Shown here: positions 56,858 through 64,000 of the stretch, one piece after another
How positions within the stretch are numbered: position 1 is the first letter of the stretch
Layout: every line of letters starts with the position of its first letter
Assembly: GCA_965279095.1 (NCBI GenBank)
Contig: CBDIHH010000003.1
Coordinates: 434,001-498,000, forward strand
Source of the DNA: CBDIHH01 sp965279095
GTDB taxonomy: Bacteria; Pseudomonadota; Alphaproteobacteria; Caulobacterales; Caulobacteraceae
DNA: 64,000 nt
Direction: 5' to 3'
Notes under the pieces: model-generated
Told to the model about the DNA's origin: nothing
Databases searched by the model: none
Seen by the model: the letters and a program-made list of their open reading frames with translations, nothing else
Made by a program: the position numbers and the translations under genes

Positions 56858-57898
56858 ATGGACCTTCAGCTGAAACAGCGCGGTCGCTCACTCGTCGATT
56901 TCGAGGTGTCCGCCCGCCAGACCGCCAACCGGCTGCACCGAGAGGTCGAGGCCGAGCTGGCCGCCGCCGGCGTGACCGCCGAAACCCTGCCCGAGGGCAT
57001 GGACGACCGCCACGACCTGGTCGAGAAGACCCTCGCCCATTCCAACCGCTACGGCGCCCGCCACCTGTTCAGCGAATGGGCCGCCAAGCAGTCGCACCTG
57101 TCGGCCATCGCCGCCTTCGAGGAAATCCGCGACGAGCTGGAGCCCAAGCTGGAGGCCCTGAAGCAGGGGCCGACCACCCTCACCGCCGACCCGGACTTCC
57201 AGGCCCCGTCCTACTATTCGCGGGTCTGGTTCCACCGCAGCCATGGCGGCTGGGATGGCGCCGACCACAACGGCTTCGTCCACGCCGAGATCACCCACCG
57301 CAAATACGTGGCCAAGGTATTCCCGGGCGACATCTACGCCGAGCGCCGCCGTATCGCCGCCGAGGCGCCGAAGCGCGACTACAAACGCATCCTGGAGGTC
57401 GGCACCTCGTCCGGCCACTACACCAAGGTGCTGGCCGAGATGTTCCCCGATGCGGAGATCTGGGGGATCGACCCCTCGGAGAAGATGCTGGAACAGGCCC
57501 AGCGGGTGGGCAATGAACTCGGCCAGGCCTGGAAGCTGCGGGTGGGCGTGGGCGAGGACACCGGCCTGCCGCCGGAATCCTTTGACCTCGTGACCTCCTA
57601 CGCCATCCACCACGAGATCCCGCCGCGGATCGTCGACGCCCTGTTCAAGGAGGCCTACCGCCTGCTGGTCCCCGGCGGCGATGTGCTGATGAGCGACGTG
57701 GCCCGCACCGAGGACTGGGACCGGATGAAGGCCTACGCCTTCGACTGGATCGCCCGCTGGGTCGGCGAGCCCTACTGGCGCGCCACCGCGGCCATGGACT
57801 TCGGCGAGGGCGCCCGCGCGGCCGGCTTCGTCAATGTCGCCACCGGCGCCCTGGAGCCCCAGAAGACCTATTTCGTCCGCGGCACCAAACCCGAGTAG
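56858..57898 (+). CDS. SAM-dependent methyltransferase with extra N-terminal domain (copy 1)
   Basis: This protein is 346 aa from the ATG at 56858 (AGGGAG upstream). The N-terminal 165 residues form a helical unit ('RSLVDFEVSARQTANRLHRE', 'AIAAFEEIRDELEPKLEALK') followed by 'YYSRVWFHRSHGGWDGADHN'. The C-terminal half is a class I methyltransferase: 'KRILEVGTSSGHYTKVLAEM', 'IWGIDPSEKMLEQAQRVG', 'DLVTSYAIHHEIPPRIVDAL' and 'LLVPGGDVLMSDVAR'. It is clearly paralogous to the protein at 58975-60078. The substrate is unknown. It is fourth in the SnoaL/hydrolase/NmrA operon. Confidence 0.85.
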   Translation: MDLQLKQRGRSLVDFEVSARQTANRLHREVEAELAAAGVTAETLPEGMDDRHDLVEKTLAHSNRYGARHLFSEWAAKQSHLSAIAAFEEIRDELEPKLEALKQGPTTLTADPDFQAPSYYSRVWFHRSHGGWDGADHNGFVHAEITHRKYVAKVFPGDIYAERRRIAAEAPKRDYKRILEVGTSSGHYTKVLAEMFPDAEIWGIDPSEKMLEQAQRVGNELGQAWKLRVGVGEDTGLPPESFDLVTSYAIHHEIPPRIVDALFKEAYRLLVPGGDVLMSDVARTEDWDRMKAYAFDWIARWVGEPYWRATAAMDFGEGARAAGFVNVATGALEPQKTYFVRGTKPE

Positions 57899-57901
57899 CG
57901 C

Positions 57902-58180
57902 ATGTCCGACAAGCCCAAGCTGCTCTCCGACCCGCCGCCCTACCAGCGCTTGCGGCCGGGCCAGGTGGACAATCTCGGCGAGGCCCTGCTGGCCCTGGCC
58001 CGCGAACTGTGGGTCGTCACCGACCGCCTGGCTATCGTCGAGGCGATGCTCGAGGAGAAGGGCGTGGTGGTCGCCGAGGCTATCGACGCCTACCAGCCCG
58101 ACGCCGCCCTGGAAGCGAAGCTGAAGATCAAGCGCGACAGGCTGGTCAAGGCTGTCGAGGACGCGTTGATCGGAGAGTAG
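57902..58180 (+). CDS. Hypothetical protein, 92 aa
   Basis: It starts 3 bp after the methyltransferase stop, so it is the fifth gene of the operon. The sequence is acidic and helical: 'PPYQRLRPGQVDNLGEALLA', 'LARELWVVTDRLAIVEAMLE', then 'ALEAKLKIKRDRLVKAVEDA', with a heptad-like pattern suggesting a coiled-coil dimer. I recognise no family. Small helical proteins at operon ends can be subunits or stabilisers of the enzyme encoded upstream; that is inference. Confidence 0.75.
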   Translation: MSDKPKLLSDPPPYQRLRPGQVDNLGEALLALARELWVVTDRLAIVEAMLEEKGVVVAEAIDAYQPDAALEAKLKIKRDRLVKAVEDALIGE

Positions 58181-58208
58181 GCGCTGGCCGCCCGCACCTC
58201 GGGCCAAC

Positions 58209-58964
58209 GGCGGCGCGACGGTTCGCCCCCTCAGTCCCTCCGGGACAGCTCCCCCGCTTCGCAGGGGAGCATAAGACCTTCATCCTCCCCCGCACTTCGC
58301 GGGGGAGGTGGGCCCCCGCCGAAGAGCGGGGGGTCGGAGGGGGCGAGCGGCGGCGCGATGGTTCGCCCCCTCAGTCCCTCCGGGACAGCTCCCCCGTTGC
58401 ACGGGGGAGCATAGGACTAATCCTCCCCCGCACTTCGCGGGGGAGGTGGGCCCCCGCCGAAGAGCGGGGGGTCGGAGGGGGCGGGCGGTGGCGGGGCGGT
58501 TCGCCCCCTCAGTCCCTTCGGGACAGCTCCCCCGTTACACGGGGGAGCATAGGACTAATCCTCCCCCGCACTTCGCGGGGGAGGTGGGCCCCCGCCGAAG
58601 AGCGGGGGGTCGGAGGGGGCGGGCGGCGGCGCGACGGTTCGCCCCCTCAGTCCCTCCGGGACAGCTCCCCCGTTGCACGGGGGAGCATAGGACTAATCCT
58701 CCCCCGCACTTCGCGGGGGAGGTGGGCCCGCCGAAGAGCGGGGGGTCGGAGGGGGCAAGCGGCGGCGCGATGGTTCGCCCCCTCAGTCCCTTCGGGACAG
58801 CTCCCCCGTTACACGGGGGAGCATAGGACTAATCATCCCCCGCACTTCGCGGGGGAGGTGGGCCCCCGCCGAAGAGCGGGGGGTCGGAGGGGGCAAGCGG
58901 CGGCGCGACGGTTCGCCCCCTCAGTCCCTCCGGGACAGCTCCCCCGTTGCACGCGGGAGCATTG
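58209..58964. repeat. Tandem REP-like array, 138-bp unit, about 5.5 copies
   Basis: Two hairpins alternate. CTCCCCCGC-ACTT-GCGGGGGAG starts near 58291, 58429, 58567, 58705 and 58841; GCTCCCCCGT-TGC-ACGGGGGAGC lies between successive copies. GTTCGCCCCC marks 58221, 58361, 58499, 58637, 58773 and 58911. The period is 138 bp (136 in one copy, where two C are missing; 140 in the first, variant copy). It fills the gap between two convergent methyltransferase-containing transcripts. There is no coding potential beyond shadow frames. Confidence 0.95.
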
Positions 58965-58974
58965 GATCGCCAGC

Positions 58975-60078
58975 CTAGTCCGGCTTGCGGGCGCGGGTGA
59001 CCCACGGATAGGCGTCGGCGCCCAGGCCGTAGGATTCCACGTCCACGAAGCCGATGTCGCGCAGGACGTCGTCCCAGTTGGCGAGGCAGGTTTCGGTGAA
59101 ATAAGGCTCCTCGCGGTGGTCGTTGTCCCAGTCGAGGATGACGGCGTGGAAGGCCTCGACGGCGCGGAACGGGGGCGGGTCGCTGATGACGATGTCGGCG
59201 CCCGGCTTCATGATCCGGAACATCTCCTTGAACAGCTCGACGTTGTCCGGGACCGGCAGCTCGTGGTGCAGGGCGTAGGTGACCACCGCGTCGAAGCTGT
59301 TGTCCGGCTCGCCGCTGTGCACGGAATCGCGCTGCTTCAGGTGAACCTTGATGCCCCGCCGCTCGGCGCCCTTGTGCCCCGTCTTCAGCAGGCCCGGCGA
59401 CAGGTCGCTGCCGACCAGCTCGGCGTCCGGGAAGACGCTGGCCAGGACCCCGAGGGTGGAGATGCCACCGCAGCCGGGCTCATAGATGCGGGCGTAGTGG
59501 CTCTTGGGCAGTTGCTTGACCACGTCGAAGCGCTGCTGGACGATGTCCGCTCCGGCGCCCACGGCCGCATAGCCGCCGTGCTTGAAGATCCGCGGCGCCA
59601 CACCGAACCCGATCACCGGGCCGTAGAGGTCGTAGCCGTCCCAGCCGCCGGGCTCCAGGTGGAACTCCACCCCGTCGTAATAGTCCGGCATCGGCAGGGC
59701 GGGGTCGAGTTCCAGGGTGCCGCCGGCGGGGGGACAGGGGGCGTCCACCGCCTCGGCGAACACCGACCGCTTCTCCTCGATGGCGCGGATGCCGCGCACG
59801 AACTTCTCCTCGGCCACGTAGCGCTGGAGGAAGCGCTCCATCCGCAGGAGGGGGTCGGCGTAGGCGACGGTCTTGGCGGCCTCGATCATGGCGGCCTGCT
59901 CGGCCGGCGAGGCCTTGGGGCCGTGGGCCTCGGTGAGGGTCTGGCCGGTGGGGTCGGCCCGGAAATTGGCCCGCGCCTTGTCGCGCAGGACGGTGGAGGA
60001 ACACTTCTGGACCGAGCCGAGGATGTCGAGGCTGGAGCGCCCGCGCTGGCTCAGGGAAGGGGGATTGTTCGAGGACAT
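58975..60078 (-). CDS. SAM-dependent methyltransferase with extra N-terminal domain (copy 2)
   Basis: This 367-aa paralog of the 56.86 kb protein has an N-terminal helical domain (about residues 1-130: 'KARANFRADPTGQTLTEAHG', 'MERFLQRYVAEEKFVRGIRA'), then 'DYYDGVEFHLEPGGWDGYDL' (compare 'YYSRVWFHRSHGGWDGADHN'). The SAM domain shows 'ARIYEPGCGGISTLGVLASV', 'ELVGSDLSPGLLKTGHKG', 'DAVVTYALHHELPVPDNVEL' and 'RIMKPGADIVISDPPPF'. The motif after the SAM loop keeps the same HH-E pattern as copy 1. It is downstream of an alpha/beta-hydrolase-like gene on the same strand. Confidence 0.85.
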   Translation of the reverse strand: MSSNNPPSLSQRGRSSLDILGSVQKCSSTVLRDKARANFRADPTGQTLTEAHGPKASPAEQAAMIEAAKTVAYADPLLRMERFLQRYVAEEKFVRGIRAIEEKRSVFAEAVDAPCPPAGGTLELDPALPMPDYYDGVEFHLEPGGWDGYDLYGPVIGFGVAPRIFKHGGYAAVGAGADIVQQRFDVVKQLPKSHYARIYEPGCGGISTLGVLASVFPDAELVGSDLSPGLLKTGHKGAERRGIKVHLKQRDSVHSGEPDNSFDAVVTYALHHELPVPDNVELFKEMFRIMKPGADIVISDPPPFRAVEAFHAVILDWDNDHREEPYFTETCLANWDDVLRDIGFVDVESYGLGADAYPWVTRARKPD

Positions 60079-60132
60079 GTCTGGTTCAAGCTCCTGGACG
60101 AAGGACCACTATGGACCGGGTGTCACGACCAT

Positions 60133-60987
60133 TCAAATGAGCGAATGTCGCGCAAGGATGACGGCTTCGTCGAGGGCCAGAAAGCGGTTCGCGGCCTCGG
60201 CGACCTGGGTCGGCGCCGACTGCATCATCGACCAGCCGCGCACGCCCTCGAGACGCTCGAAGGCGCCTCGGGGAATCGCCGCGGCGGCCTGGGCGCCATC
60301 GCCATAGACCCCATCAGGCTGAAGGATCAGGGTCGGCTGTTGGATCCGGGGCAGGGTGTCCGCCAGGACATATTCGGACACCGCCATCTCGCCCCAGAGG
60401 GCGTCGCCGCCGCCCCGGTAGAGCTCGTGGAAGGCGTCGCAGCGGCGGGCGAAGGGCACGTCGGGCAGCGCCCGGGTCATCACCCGCGTCCATTCCTCCA
60501 GCAGGTGCGAGCCATCCTCGCGGGGGCGAGGCGGCCAGGCGGTGGCGAGGAACCGCGCCCGCTCCTCGGCCGTGAATACCGGCGGCCCGCACAGCACCAG
60601 CCGGCGCACTGCGTCCGGAGCGTCCACGGCCATCTGGCTAGCGATGGCGGCGCCGGTGAACAGGCCGAGCAGGTCGAACTGCTCAAACCCCAGGGCCGTG
60701 ATCGCCTGCCTCAGCCCGTCGGCGTAGTCGCGGATCGAGGGGCGCGCCGTCGGACGGAAGGACTCGCCGAAACCGGGGGTGTCCAGCGCCACCGCGACCC
60801 GGCCCTGGCCCAGCAGGGGCAGGATTTCGGCATAGGTCAGGCTGGAGAAGGGGCTCTGGTGCAGGCAGACCAGCGGAGTGGATCCGGGGGCCGCCTCTCC
60901 GGCCCTGCGCAGGTGGACCTGACCGGCAGGAATGTCGACGAAGGCGCGGCGAAGGGCGCCGGGCTGTGGCAAAGGTGTACTAGTCAA
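60133..60987 (-). CDS. Alpha/beta-hydrolase-fold protein lacking the nucleophile
   Basis: A TTG at 60987 with AAAGGCGA upstream gives 284 aa without a signal peptide. The fold is clear ('PLVCLHQSPFSSLTYAEILP', 'VAVALDTPGFGESFRP', 'PTLILQPDGVYG'). However, the nucleophile elbow reads 'DLLGLFTGAAIA', with Phe where Ser, Asp or Cys is required, and the C-terminal His position reads 'VRGWSMMQSAPT'. It therefore cannot use normal hydrolase chemistry. It may be a binding protein or a lyase-type member. It resembles the 48.0 kb protein (GSDTG, also no His). It is upstream of methyltransferase copy 2 (54-bp gap). Confidence 0.78.
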   Translation of the reverse strand: MTSTPLPQPGALRRAFVDIPAGQVHLRRAGEAAPGSTPLVCLHQSPFSSLTYAEILPLLGQGRVAVALDTPGFGESFRPTARPSIRDYADGLRQAITALGFEQFDLLGLFTGAAIASQMAVDAPDAVRRLVLCGPPVFTAEERARFLATAWPPRPREDGSHLLEEWTRVMTRALPDVPFARRCDAFHELYRGGGDALWGEMAVSEYVLADTLPRIQQPTLILQPDGVYGDGAQAAAAIPRGAFERLEGVRGWSMMQSAPTQVAEAANRFLALDEAVILARHSLI

Positions 60988-61275
60988 GAGAATTCGCCTT
61001 TCAATAGGGCGGTCCGGCAGCGTCAATTGGACCGCTTACACCCTTGAAGATTCTGGCCTATTGATCCAGGAGTTCGCCTGTTCGGCGGCGTCTGTTCGCG
61101 GATCGGATATAAAACCCACCGGCCTTGGACGAGGCTACAGGTTCAATCAATGTTAAGCATGTAGGCATAGGCCTGCGACGGCTCCTCGATGGGCCAAGGT
61201 CCAAGAAAAATTCGCCATGCGCGCGGCGAGTCCGGCGCGCAGCAACTCTTAAAACTCGAATCCCAGGGGATTGAC
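60988..61275. other. Divergent promoter region of hydrolase-like and TonB receptor genes
   Basis: A 288-bp gap with no credible gene. The AGGGG just before the TTG at 61276 is the likely receptor RBS. The stretch 61100-61160 is less GC-rich ('ggatataaaacccacc', 'caatcaatgttaagcatg') and is the best place for a promoter. I cannot fix the boxes. Confidence 0.45.
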
Positions 61276-63657
61276 TTGAAACAACGACACTCAACGCGCT
61301 CGCTGCGCCTGCTGACGCTTATGAGCGGCGCCGCCGCTGCGACGCTCGCGGCCTCCGTGTTCCAGCCGATCCAGGCGCACGCTCAAGACGCCAGCCGCCT
61401 CGACGAGGTCGTCGTGACCGCCCGTCGTTCCGAGGAGCGTCTGAAGGACGTTCCCCTGGCCGTCAGCGCCCTGACCTCCGCCCAGCTCGAAAACAAGAGC
61501 ATCAGCGGCCTGGCCGCGGTGTCGCAATATACGCCGGGCCTGAAGTTCGCCGACTTCGTCACCGCCTTCAACAACACCATCACCCTGCGCGGCCTGCAGC
61601 AGATCAGCGTGCAGAACCCGATCGGCAACGTCGCGGTGTTCCTGGACGGCGTCTACATCCAGCGTAACTACATGGTGAACTCGGCCCTCGGCGACTACGA
61701 GCGGATCGAAGTGGTCAAGGGCCCGCAAAGCGCCCTGTACGGCCAGAACGCCTTCGCCGGCGCGGTCAACTACGTGCAGAAGAAGCCCACCAACGAATTC
61801 ACCGCCAACATCCTGGCCACCGTCGGCAACGGCGGCCGCCGCGAAGTCCAGGGCGGCATGGGCGGCCCGATCATCAAGGACAAGCTGATGGCGCGCGTGT
61901 ACGCCGGCGGCTCGGACTTCGACGGCGTGTGGAAGAACAACTTCCCCGGCGTGACGGGCCGTGACGAGCACATCGGCGGGTATGAGCGCCGCGCCGCCTC
62001 GGCCGCCCTGCGCTTCACCCCCACCGACAGCCTGACCTTCGACGCCAGCTATTCGTGGAACAAGCAATACAACGAGATCCGCCAGTACTACACGATCGAC
62101 GGCAACAACATCCAGGACCGCTACAACTGCGGCACCATCATCCCGCCGGCCAACGGCGGCTCCCTGTGGTGCGGCGACCTGCCCAGCAACCCCAACGTCC
62201 GCCGCTCGGGCGTGGGCCCCGCGCCGCCCCCCGGCATCATCGCCGTGCCGCAGCCGGACAGCTACAACAGCGCCCACGTCCTGCGCCTCGGCGCCGAGTG
62301 GAAGGCGACCGACGCCCTGACCCTCTCCTACGTCTACGGCAAGACCTACGGCGAGGCCTATGAGCAGGCGTCCTTCGACTCCAACCCCTTCAACCGTCAG
62401 CTGTCGACCGGCCCCGCGCCGACGATCACCGACCAAAAGGAAGGCGGCCAACTGGACTTCGAAAGCCACGAAGCCCGGCTGCAGTGGAGCCCGCAAGGCC
62501 CGGTGAGCGGCGAAGTCGGCTACTACACCTCCAGCTCGCGCGACCAGTCGGTGTTCGGCAACAAGGGCGTGCCCACCGGCCAGCCCGTGCCGCTCTACAC
62601 CAAGGACCCGCTGTCCCTGAACACCTTCGCCGCCTTCACCATCCGCGACGCCCACTATGACGTGGACGCCGTGTTCGGCCGGGTGAACCTGAAGCTGCTC
62701 GACGACCGCGCCACCATCACCGGCGAAGTGCGCTACACCACCACGGACGTCCAGCTGAAGGACCTCTTGGCCCTGCGCACCAACCCGAACCTGCCGCTGC
62801 TCAAGGCCAGCTTCGACGACTACAGCCCCCGGGTGTCGGCCAAGTTCCAGATCAGCCCGGACGTCATGGCCTATGCCTCGGCCGCCCGCGGCGTGAAGGC
62901 CGGCGGCTTCAACGGCTACGTCAGCGGCGCCATCACCCTGACCCCCGCCGAGCAGAGCTTCGACCCCGAGGAAAACTGGACCTACGAATTCGGCGTCAAG
63001 GGCGCCTATTTCGAGCGCAAGCTGACCGCGGACGTCTCGCTGTTCTACGTCGACTGGAGCAAGAAGCAGTCGTCGGTGGTGCCCAGCAACTCGCCGAACT
63101 CCACCATCCAGGGCATCGTCCCGCCGCGGATCTTCCTGACCAACGGTCAGGCCAAGTCCTACGGCGTGGAAGTCTCCGGCGCCCTGTATGCGATGGAAGG
63201 CCTGCGGTTCGACTATTCGGTGTCCCTGCAGAACCCGGAATACGGCGACGCCACCTTCTCGCCCGACTACGCCCGGGTCTGCGACAACGTCGTCTGCTCG
63301 CGCACCACCCTGCTGAAGGGCAAGACCCTGGAGCAGGTCTCCAAGGTCTCGGCCACGGTCGGCTTCGAATATAAGAACCAGCTGTCCAACGGCATCGGCT
63401 GGTTCATCGGCGCCGACGAGACATACCGCGGCAAGCAGTTCGCCAACGCCCTGAACACCACCTCCATCGAGGCGGTGGCCCTGACCGACGCTCGCGCCGG
63501 TCTGGAAAAGGACGGCTGGCGCGCGTTCGTCTGGGTCCGCAACGCCTTCGACAAGGAGTATGTGGTCTCGGCCTTCGTGATCCCGACCATCCTGCAATAC
63601 AACGTCGACCTGGGCGAAAAGCGCACGTTCGGCCTGACGGTCAGCGCCAAATACTAA
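61276..63657 (+). CDS. TonB-dependent outer-membrane receptor
   Basis: This protein is 793 aa from the TTG at 61276 (AGGGG upstream). The signal peptide (about residues 1-36, ending AHAQ) is followed by a TonB box-like 'LDEVVVTARRSEERLKDVPL'. Then come the plug ('NTITLRGLQQISVQNPIGNV', 'VFLDGVYIQRNYMVNSALGD', 'IEVVKGPQSALYGQNAFAGA') and a barrel ending 'KRTFGLTVSAKY' with an aromatic last residue. It is only moderately similar to the 49-51 kb receptor, so it probably has a different ligand. It is divergent from the hydrolase/methyltransferase pair, a usual layout for substrate-specific uptake loci. A strong terminator follows. Confidence 0.94.
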   Translation: MKQRHSTRSLRLLTLMSGAAAATLAASVFQPIQAHAQDASRLDEVVVTARRSEERLKDVPLAVSALTSAQLENKSISGLAAVSQYTPGLKFADFVTAFNNTITLRGLQQISVQNPIGNVAVFLDGVYIQRNYMVNSALGDYERIEVVKGPQSALYGQNAFAGAVNYVQKKPTNEFTANILATVGNGGRREVQGGMGGPIIKDKLMARVYAGGSDFDGVWKNNFPGVTGRDEHIGGYERRAASAALRFTPTDSLTFDASYSWNKQYNEIRQYYTIDGNNIQDRYNCGTIIPPANGGSLWCGDLPSNPNVRRSGVGPAPPPGIIAVPQPDSYNSAHVLRLGAEWKATDALTLSYVYGKTYGEAYEQASFDSNPFNRQLSTGPAPTITDQKEGGQLDFESHEARLQWSPQGPVSGEVGYYTSSSRDQSVFGNKGVPTGQPVPLYTKDPLSLNTFAAFTIRDAHYDVDAVFGRVNLKLLDDRATITGEVRYTTTDVQLKDLLALRTNPNLPLLKASFDDYSPRVSAKFQISPDVMAYASAARGVKAGGFNGYVSGAITLTPAEQSFDPEENWTYEFGVKGAYFERKLTADVSLFYVDWSKKQSSVVPSNSPNSTIQGIVPPRIFLTNGQAKSYGVEVSGALYAMEGLRFDYSVSLQNPEYGDATFSPDYARVCDNVVCSRTTLLKGKTLEQVSKVSATVGFEYKNQLSNGIGWFIGADETYRGKQFANALNTTSIEAVALTDARAGLEKDGWRAFVWVRNAFDKEYVVSAFVIPTILQYNVDLGEKRTFGLTVSAKY

Positions 63658-63680
63658 GGCGTCCTACGATCTGAAATGGA

Positions 63681-63712
63681 GGGCCGGGCGAGCGATCGCC
63701 CGGCCCTTTTTT
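63681..63712 (+). terminator. Intrinsic terminator of the TonB receptor gene
   Basis: The perfect stem GGGCCGGGCGA / TCGCCCGGCCC with a GCGA loop (63681-63706) is followed by six T (63707-63712). It lies 24 bp after the receptor stop, and it overlaps the end of the convergent gene. Confidence 0.92.
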
Positions 63713-64000
63713 CATGCCGGCGATGAGGCGCGGAAGGCGGCCGCGATCTGCCCCGCCGTCGCCCGCCAATGCCCTTGGCCGGCCAGCGCCCGCAGGGCCT
63801 CGGCGACATATTTGAAGCGGAACGGCACGCCCGATATCCAGGGGCGCAGGGCCAGGATGAGGATCCGTCCCTCCCCGTCCGCCGCCAGCCCCTCGGCCGC
63901 ATCCGCGATCAGCTCGGGATAGCGCCAGGGCGCGACCTTGCGCGACCACAGGTTGGCGTCGTCCCATTCCACCTGGGCCGGGATCGACAGCAGGGCAGGG
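63712..64000 (-). CDS. 3' end of a fourth PuuE/NodB-like gene (partial)
   Basis: The frame runs off the right edge: upstream of the apparent GTG at 63972 it stays open through 'PALLSIPAQ' to base 63999, so the start is outside the window. The visible sequence 'ALLSIPAQVEWDDANLWSRK' and 'LILALRPWISGVPFRFKYVA', then 'HWRATAGQIAAAFRAS', matches the C-terminal part of the PuuE-like proteins at 29.7-31.5 and 43.5 kb. The His found there in 'LHPWVIGQPHR' is Arg here ('LRPWISGVPFR'). This suggests more of the same pathway beyond the window. Confidence 0.75.
   Translation of the reverse strand, partial: PALLSIPAQVEWDDANLWSRKVAPWRYPELIADAAEGLAADGEGRILILALRPWISGVPFRFKYVAEALRALAGQGHWRATAGQIAAAFRASSPA

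Noticed and set aside
58209..58964. CRISPR array
   Set aside because: Units of 138 bp are contiguous copies with no unique spacers, each with two internal hairpins; no cas genes are present.
58009..61047. 1,012-codon open frame running through the hairpin array
   Set aside because: It is repetitive Arg/Gly/Ser sequence produced by the 138-bp repeats and the antisense of the methyltransferase and hydrolase genes; no start signal.

Overview
The window is chromosomal DNA from a high-GC alphaproteobacterium, most likely Caulobacteraceae (Phenylobacterium or Caulobacter type). The evidence is the strongly G/C-biased third codon position, a gyrA-coaD pair, a FlaEY-like flagellar protein beside pseudaminic-acid genes, an alphaproteobacterial LexA site (GTTC-N7-GTTC type) ahead of ssb, a CtrA-type TTAA-N7-TTAA site, and large TonB-dependent receptors. 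I see no rRNA, tRNA or CRISPR array. The genus is an inference.

Region 1 (1-27.9 kb) is mostly core genome. It begins with a low-coding stretch holding a partial gene, a possible small membrane protein and a secreted protein. Next come pseI and a divergent pseH-like acetyltransferase with flaEY (flagellin glycosylation and assembly), then ssb with an SOS box, sodC, gyrA-coaD, a cold-shock gene and a PQQ-type sugar dehydrogenase. A PHA-granule-type protein follows, with an unlisted 46-codon ORF just upstream of it, then csbD. A tight operon encodes a CHASE2 membrane protein without an output domain, a small exported protein and an M48 peptidase. The rest is an rRNA methyltransferase, ppa, an EAL protein, dusA, a clan AA protease, a divergent CobT-like protein, thyA-folA and gcdH.

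Region 2 (28-47 kb) is a catabolic region. A four-gene operon (ICL/PEP-mutase lyase, isochorismatase-fold amidase, two PuuE/NodB-like proteins) has a second version at 42.7-47 kb: arylmalonate-decarboxylase-like protein, PuuE-like protein, lyase, amidase, MDR reductase. The second version is divergent from an IclR regulator and an FAD monooxygenase/FAD oxidoreductase operon. Both of those operons carry a nearly identical 17-bp candidate operator. The enzyme set suggests opening of a cyclic amide or imide, amide hydrolysis, decarboxylation and C-C cleavage, but the substrate is unknown. Between the two sets lie a hybrid histidine kinase with an ethylene-receptor-like sensor, a small lipoprotein, a DksA-like zinc-finger protein, and a secreted RTX protein with seven exact 174-bp repeats, followed by IS debris.

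Region 3 (47-64 kb) holds two TonB receptors, alpha/beta-hydrolase-fold proteins (two lacking expected catalytic residues), an MFS symporter operon, a five-gene SnoaL/hydrolase/NmrA/methyltransferase operon, a paralogous methyltransferase, and the 3' end of a fourth PuuE/NodB-like gene at the right edge. REP-like hairpin repeats punctuate this region, including a 5.5-copy 138-bp tandem array.
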